The position numbers were made by a program, and so were the translations under genes. 8,926 nt of DNA from JBBAEA01 sp041656175 (GTDB lineage: Bacteria; Myxococcota_A; Bradymonadia; UBA4248), in the NCBI GenBank assembly GCA_041656175.1, contig JBBAEA010000140.1, positions 1-8,926 of the forward strand, written 5' to 3'. Positions 5,270-8,926 of the stretch are shown here, one piece after another. The notes under the pieces were generated by a model. It made no database searches and was not told the origin of the DNA. It was given only the letters and a program-made list of their open reading frames with translations. How positions within the stretch are numbered: position 1 is the first letter of the stretch; each line of letters begins with the position of its first letter.

Positions 5270-7762
5270 CTACAGACTACATGTTATTCCATTGCAATTA
5301 GGCTTAGAAGCTGTACATGCATTCCCACACCCCCCACAATGATCATCATTATATATCAAAGATGTCTCACAACCAGTGGATAAATCTCCATCGCAATCGC
5401 CATAGCCTATCTTGCAAAAAACCTTGCATACTCCGTCAATACAAATCCCTGCTTCAACGTTATTCTCTTGACTTAGCCGCGCGCAGTCTTCTGGAGGCTG
5501 ACCACATGCTGATGCGCTATCTGCGACGCAAATATTCGATTCTATGTGATACCCCGTTATACAGCTACTTGCTTGGCAAACGCCGTTATTGCAACTCCCA
5601 GCACTCCAGCCAGCGAGCTTAGTGCAATCATTCTGAGCGCTACCACATTGAGTTGTGCTATTTTTTGTACATGATTTCTGCGCATTAAGGAAATATCCGC
5701 TGTTACAGGCTGATGCAAAACACTCACCGCCATCACAATACACAGAACTAGCGTTAGGTACACGACCAGGTACACTACATTCATAACCGCAAACACCACA
5801 ATGCGAAGGATTGTTCGTTGTGTCTATACAAGCATTCCCACACTTTGTTAATCCCTCACCACATGATGTTGTGCAAGAACCGCTCGAACATACGGTTCCA
5901 GGATTGCACTGCTTATCGGCACAATTCCCTGCCGTTGCACCGCAGTAATTATTATTCGTTAGGGGATCTACGCAATTCCCGTCACAAAACACAAGTCCCG
6001 CAGGGCACTGGCATGCACCATTGCTACACATTCGCCCGCCTGTACACTGCTTATTCAAGCAATTCCCTGCCGTTGCACCGCAGTAGCGGTTATCGGTTTT
6101 GGGATCAATGCACTGGCTACCGCACAAAACCTGACCGCTCAAACAAGAAGCTGAACAAGTCCCGCCAGAACAAACCTTACCGCTCTCACATCCCTTACCA
6201 TTACAATCCCCTGCCGTAGCACCGCAGTAGCGGTTATCAGTTTCGGGATCGATGCACTGTTCGTTGCACAAAACCTGTCCGCTCAAACAAGAGGCAGAAC
6301 AAGTCCCATTTGAGCAAGCCTGGCCACTAGAGCATTGTTTACCACTACAATTCCCTTCCGTAGCACCGCAGAAGCGGTTATCGGTTTTAGGATCGATGCA
6401 CTGGCTACCGCACAAAACCTGCCCACTCAAGCATGCTGCGGAACAAACCCCACCCGAACAAAACATGCCGCTTGCACACTGCTTATTCTCGCAGTCTCCT
6501 TCCGAAGCACCGCAGTAGCGGTTATCCGTTAAAGGATCAATGCACTGTCCCTTGCACAAAACCTGTCCACTCAAGCAAGAGGCAGAACAAACCCCATTTG
6601 AGCAAGCCTGTCCGCTGGCACAGCGCTCCCCACCTTCGCAAGCCCCCGTAGCACCGCAGTAACGGTTATCAGTTTTGGGATCGATGCACTGTCCCTTGCA
6701 CAAAACCTGCCCACTCAAGCAAGTAGCAGAGCACATACCACCTGAACAAACCATGCCACTCGCACACTGCTTATTCTCGCAGTCTCCTTCCGAAGCACCG
6801 CAGTAGCGGTTATCCGTTAAAGGATCGATGCACTGGCTACCGCACAAAATCTGACCGCTCAAGCAAGAGGCAGAACAAACCCCATTTGAGCAAGCCTGTC
6901 CGCTGGCACACTGCTTATTCGCGCAATTTCCTTCCGTAGCACCGCAGTAGCGATTATCCGTTAAAGGATCGATGCACTGGCTACCGCACAAAACCTGACC
7001 GCTCAAGCAAGGCAAACAAGCCCCAGCAGAACAAACCAGCCCACTCCCACACTGCTTATCCGCACAATCCCCTTCCGAAGCACCGCAGTAGCGGTTATCC
7101 GTTAAAGGATCGATGCACTGGCTACCGCACAAAATCTGACCGCTCAAGCAAGAGGCAGAGCAAATCCCAGCTGAACAAAACATGCCGCTTGCACACTGCT
7201 TATTCTCGCAGTCCCCTTCCGTAGCACCGCAGTAGCGATTATCCGTTAAAGGATCGATGCACTGGCCACCACAAAGAACCTGCCCACTCAAGCAAGTAGC
7301 AGAGCAAATCCCAGCTGAACAAAACATGCCGCTGGCACACTGCTTATTCTCGCAATCCCCTTCCGTGGCACCGCAGTAACGATTATCGCTTTGGGGATCG
7401 ATGCACTGGCTACCGCACAAAATCTGACCGCTCAAGCAAGTTGCGGAGCACTCACCAGCAGCACAAACCATGCCTTGTTCGCATGATTGATAACATTCAC
7501 CGCAATGCTCCGGATTGAAACGCGTGTCCACACATACATAATCACACAGCTCTTGTCCTGGTGGACAACCCTCGACGCACTGAGAATCCACACAAATATA
7601 ACCAGTCTCGCAACGCGTTGGTTTGGAGCCATCTAGGTCGCAAAACTCCCCATATCGAAATTCGGGGAGTTCACATGAGAAAATAAGGAATAAGCTAGTG
7701 CACAGTAAATAAAATACAGTTATTATAAGGTTATTCTGCAAAAAATGAATTCGTTCAAGCAT
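5270..7762 (-). CDS. Cysteine-rich Stig1/MopE-like repeat lipoprotein
   Basis: An 830-residue predicted surface lipoprotein. The start is supported by GGAGG (7772-7776) nine bases upstream. Residues 11-29 form a hydrophobic signal peptide ending in an IFSC lipobox, making Cys30 the likely lipidated residue. Residues 31-108 hold a divergent cysteine-rich segment. Residues 109-585 are ten near-identical repeats of 46-48 residues with the pattern C-x6-C-x3-C-IDP-x-(T/S)-DNR-(Y/F)-CG, then CASG-type and CS.G.C segments, eight cysteines each. Residues 586-633 are a weaker repeat, and 634-785 a more diverged cysteine-rich region. Residues 786-830 carry the GYGDCDGD...GCET...CGGCGNAC motif common in myxobacterial cysteine-rich proteins. 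The even cysteine count suggests four disulfides per repeat and a stiff, extended rod. Such proteins are common in Myxococcota, where their role is mostly unknown; adhesion or an envelope spacer is a guess. Automated annotation often mislabels similar repeats. The paralogue upstream shares its C-terminal region. Confidence 0.85.
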   Translation of the reverse strand: MLERIHFLQNNLIITVFYLLCTSLFLIFSCELPEFRYGEFCDLDGSKPTRCETGYICVDSQCVEGCPPGQELCDYVCVDTRFNPEHCGECYQSCEQGMVCAAGECSATCLSGQILCGSQCIDPQSDNRYCGATEGDCENKQCASGMFCSAGICSATCLSGQVLCGGQCIDPLTDNRYCGATEGDCENKQCASGMFCSAGICSASCLSGQILCGSQCIDPLTDNRYCGASEGDCADKQCGSGLVCSAGACLPCLSGQVLCGSQCIDPLTDNRYCGATEGNCANKQCASGQACSNGVCSASCLSGQILCGSQCIDPLTDNRYCGASEGDCENKQCASGMVCSGGMCSATCLSGQVLCKGQCIDPKTDNRYCGATGACEGGERCASGQACSNGVCSASCLSGQVLCKGQCIDPLTDNRYCGASEGDCENKQCASGMFCSGGVCSAACLSGQVLCGSQCIDPKTDNRFCGATEGNCSGKQCSSGQACSNGTCSASCLSGQVLCNEQCIDPETDNRYCGATAGDCNGKGCESGKVCSGGTCSASCLSGQVLCGSQCIDPKTDNRYCGATAGNCLNKQCTGGRMCSNGACQCPAGLVFCDGNCVDPLTNNNYCGATAGNCADKQCNPGTVCSSGSCTTSCGEGLTKCGNACIDTTNNPSHCGVCGYECSVPGRVPNASSVYCDGGECFASACNSGYFLNAQKSCTKNSTTQCGSAQNDCTKLAGWSAGSCNNGVCQASSCITGYHIESNICVADSASACGQPPEDCARLSQENNVEAGICIDGVCKVFCKIGYGDCDGDLSTGCETSLIYNDDHCGGCGNACTASKPNCNGITCSL
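5294..5408. repeat. Block identical to 8317-8431 (3' end of the two paralogues)
   Basis: These 115 bases match 8317-8431 with no difference. They code for the C-terminal GYGDCDGD...CGGCGNAC region. The bases just beyond, and the coding stretch about 5440-5530 versus 8463-8553, differ clearly. Confidence 0.85.
5789..5915. repeat. Block identical to 8800-8926 (window edge)
   Basis: These 127 bases are identical to the last 127 bases of the window and code for the CGEGLTKCGNACID...CGVC region. The identity may continue beyond the window. Immediately left of it the two genes differ, including a 12-base length difference that keeps the frame. Confidence 0.85.
5864..7438 (-). repeat. In-gene tandem array, about 144-bp period
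   Basis: Eleven tandem units encode the 48-residue repeats. Several share long identical stretches, such as the segment for QCIDPLTDNRYCGA, while others vary at a few codons. Two units are one or two codons shorter (repeat 3 lacks one, repeat 10 two). The last unit (5864-6007) is the most diverged. Array changes are in multiples of the unit, so expansion or contraction keeps the reading frame. The + strand shows several long open frames across it, which are artefacts of the codon repeat. Confidence 0.9.
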
Positions 7763-7796
7763 CTTAGCAGCCCTCCGTCAAAAAAATCCCACACTA

Positions 7797-7825
7797 TTCT
7801 TAGCATTTTAACAAAACTGCGGCAA
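7797..7825 (-). promoter_or_regulatory. Candidate promoter of the repeat lipoprotein gene
   Basis: On the minus strand TTGCCG (7825-7820) is separated by 17 bases from TAAGAA (7802-7797), which is preceded by TGC, an extended -10 arrangement. Transcription would start about 30 bases before the ATG, leaving room for the GGAGG ribosome site. Confidence 0.45.
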
Positions 7826-7882
7826 ATGTTTTTTACTATGATTATCAACACTGCCAGCTATTCCGTTATTTATTGCGCTAGA

Positions 7883-7904
7883 GGGAAGAGACTTCCCATT
7901 TTTT
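7883..7904 (+). terminator. Terminator-like hairpin on the + strand with no upstream gene
   Basis: GGGAAG-AGA-CTTCCC (7883-7897) is followed by A and six T residues (7899-7904), a classic intrinsic terminator shape. No + strand gene precedes it. It lies behind the promoter of the minus-strand lipoprotein gene, so it could end an antisense or small RNA, or insulate that promoter. Confidence 0.4.
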
Positions 7905-7965
7905 CCCCTATCTCGCTACGTCATTTGTATTGACCCGTAGATGAGTGTTGCAAAGGGGGATAGGA

Positions 7966-8085
7966 GTGCTTAAGAAATCTCGGAACTATGCAAAAATAAC
8001 ACCAAAACAGCGAAAACAGGACATGGAGAGGCTTACGAGCGTTAAAGATAAAATCCACAAATTCAATCTAGCACCACAAAAATAG
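7966..8085 (+). CDS. Possible 39-residue basic small protein
   Basis: A GTG start at 7966 is preceded by AAGGGGGA (7953-7960). The frame runs to TAG 8083-8085 and gives a lysine-rich peptide beginning MLKKSRNYAKITPKQRKQ (start read as Met) and ending NLAPQK. It has no signal peptide, no membrane helix and no recognised family. Its composition (12 Lys/Arg in 39) would suit a nucleic-acid-binding peptide, but equally an A-rich random frame. The only support is the ribosome-site-like sequence. Confidence 0.25.
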   Translation: MLKKSRNYAKITPKQRKQDMERLTSVKDKIHKFNLAPQK

Positions 8086-8239
8086 CTTTTAAAGGCGCTA
8101 GCCCCTAGCCAGGCGAGTGGCCGCGCGAAGCGCTTCCTGAATGGGAAGCATCAACAACGAGCTAAGGCAGCCATGCGCTCTGAGTTCCAGCGCTTGAGTA
8201 TTCATTTTACGACTTCAGTCTTGGCCATCAGGCAATATA

Positions 8240-8267
8240 AGAAAAGCGCGACCATAGCCGCGCTTCT
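8240..8267 (-). terminator. Intrinsic terminator of the upstream cysteine-rich paralogue
   Basis: On the minus strand AAGCGCG-GCTATGGT-CGCGCTT (8265-8244) is followed by TTCTTATATT. It lies about 30 bases past the stop at 8296 and fits a rho-independent terminator for leftward transcription. Confidence 0.6.
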
Positions 8268-8295
8268 ACTCAATAAATCGTATGCTTAGCCAACA

Positions 8296-8926
8296 TTAAA
8301 CACATGTTATTCCATCGCAATTAGGCTTAGAAGCTGTACATGCATTCCCACACCCCCCACAATGATCATCATTATATATCAAAGATGTCTCACAACCAGT
8401 GGATAAATCTCCATCGCAATCGCCATAGCCTGTCTTGCAAAAAATCTTGCATTCTCCGTCAATACAAGCCACAGTTTCAACTTTACTTTCTATATAGTAC
8501 TGCGTGCAGTCTACTGCTGGTTGGCCACATGCTGTTGCGCTATCTGCCACACAAACATGCGATTCTAAGTGATACCCCGCTTTACAGTTAGTTGCTTGGC
8601 AAACGCCGTTATTGCAACTCCCAGCACTCCAGCCAGCGAGCGTAGTACAATTGTTGTTAACACTGCCACATTGGGTAAGGCTATTTGCTGTACATAATTT
8701 CTGCGCATTAAGGAAATTCCCGCTGTTACAGGCTGATGCATAACATGTACTATTCGCACAATACACAGAGCTAGCGTTGGGAACAATACAACTGTTATTG
8801 CAAACACCACAATGCGAAGGATTGTTCGTTGTGTCTATACAAGCATTCCCACACTTTGTTAATCCCTCACCACATGATGTTGTGCAAGAACCGCTCGAAC
8901 ATACGGTTCCAGGATTGCACTGCTTA
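8296..8926 (-). CDS. Second cysteine-rich repeat lipoprotein gene, 5' part outside the window
   Basis: The frame is open from the window edge to TAA 8296-8298, giving the last 209 residues of a paralogue of the 5270-7762 product. The first visible residues correspond to the end of repeat 11 and to the CGEGLTKCGNACID segment, so the missing part probably contains the signal peptide and repeat array. The protein ends with the same GYGDCDGDLSTGCET...CGGCGNAC motif and NCDGITCV. A GTG at 8766 could be called as a start but is internal, because conserved cysteine-rich coding continues upstream of it. Compared with its neighbour it has CNNSCIVPN in place of CGYECSVPGRVPN and a diverged stretch around QYYIESKVETVACIDGE. 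Same strand and same order suggest tandem gene duplication. Confidence 0.85.
   Translation of the reverse strand, partial: KQCNPGTVCSSGSCTTSCGEGLTKCGNACIDTTNNPSHCGVCNNSCIVPNASSVYCANSTCYASACNSGNFLNAQKLCTANSLTQCGSVNNNCTTLAGWSAGSCNNGVCQATNCKAGYHLESHVCVADSATACGQPAVDCTQYYIESKVETVACIDGECKIFCKTGYGDCDGDLSTGCETSLIYNDDHCGGCGNACTASKPNCDGITCV

Larger units (their letters stand above)
7763..8295. other. Intergenic region between the two cysteine-rich paralogues
   Basis: This gap holds the promoter of the 5270-7762 gene, a + strand terminator-like hairpin, a possible 39-residue ORF and the terminator of the upstream paralogue (listed separately). Between 8094 and 8150 three perfect stems occur in a row: GCTAG-CCC-CTAGC (8097-8109), GCGC-GAA-GCGC (8123-8133) and GCTTCC-TGAATG-GGAAGC (8132-8149). 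No known RNA family is recognised. Confidence 0.5.

Noticed and set aside
5818..6651. Several + strand open frames of 65-133 residues across the repeat array
   Set aside because: They are products of the repeated codon pattern of the minus-strand lipoprotein gene, which has a signal peptide and ordered cysteine modules.
5864..7438. CRISPR array
   Set aside because: The period is about 144 bases, all of it is coding and the units are similar along their whole length, so there are no short repeats with unique spacers.
8296..8766. Complete 156-residue gene starting at GTG 8766
   Set aside because: Conserved cysteine-rich coding continues upstream of 8766 to the window edge, so this is the 3' part of a longer gene.

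Overview
The window looks like chromosomal DNA of a Myxococcota or other 'deltaproteobacterial' bacterium of moderate G+C. The taxonomic hint comes from three proteins. One membrane-anchored protein has a C-terminal region resembling the myxobacterial AgmX/PglI C-terminal domain. Two lipoprotein-type genes consist of cysteine-rich Stig1/MopE-like repeats, a family that is heavily expanded in that group. This placement is inferred from families, not from a database search.

Layout, left to right. Bases 1-457 carry no gene but several strong hairpins. On the + strand then come a membrane-anchored AgmX/PglI-like protein (458-1081), 5'-methylthioadenosine phosphorylase mtnP (1244-2110), 4-hydroxythreonine-4-phosphate dehydrogenase pdxA (2383-3363), a short membrane-anchored RelA/SpoT-type alarmone synthetase (3673-4347), and a DUF4298-like gene interrupted by one in-frame stop (4772-5071). 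From 5270 onward the minus strand holds an 830-residue lipoprotein built of about ten near-identical 48-residue, eight-cysteine repeats (5270-7762). Upstream of it in its own transcription direction lies the 3' part of a second, closely related gene that runs off the window edge (8296-8926).

The + strand genes are separated by 130-420 bp gaps, so they look like individually transcribed genes rather than one operon. mtnP (purine and methionine salvage) and pdxA (vitamin B6 synthesis) are ordinary metabolism. The rest is accessory.

The main points of interest are: (1) a dispersed intergenic element with a head hairpin, a covarying internal hairpin and a conserved tail, located before mtnP, pdxA and the DUF4298 pseudogene; (2) a RelA/SpoT synthetase that keeps its recognisable motifs but is joined to a basic N-terminus and one transmembrane helix, giving a puzzling predicted topology; (3) the DUF4298 nonsense pseudogene; (4) the 144-bp-period cysteine-rich repeat array and the neighbouring paralogue, which shares blocks of complete identity separated by diverged stretches, suggesting gene conversion. 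I did not find a CRISPR array, tRNA, rRNA, transposase or phage gene.
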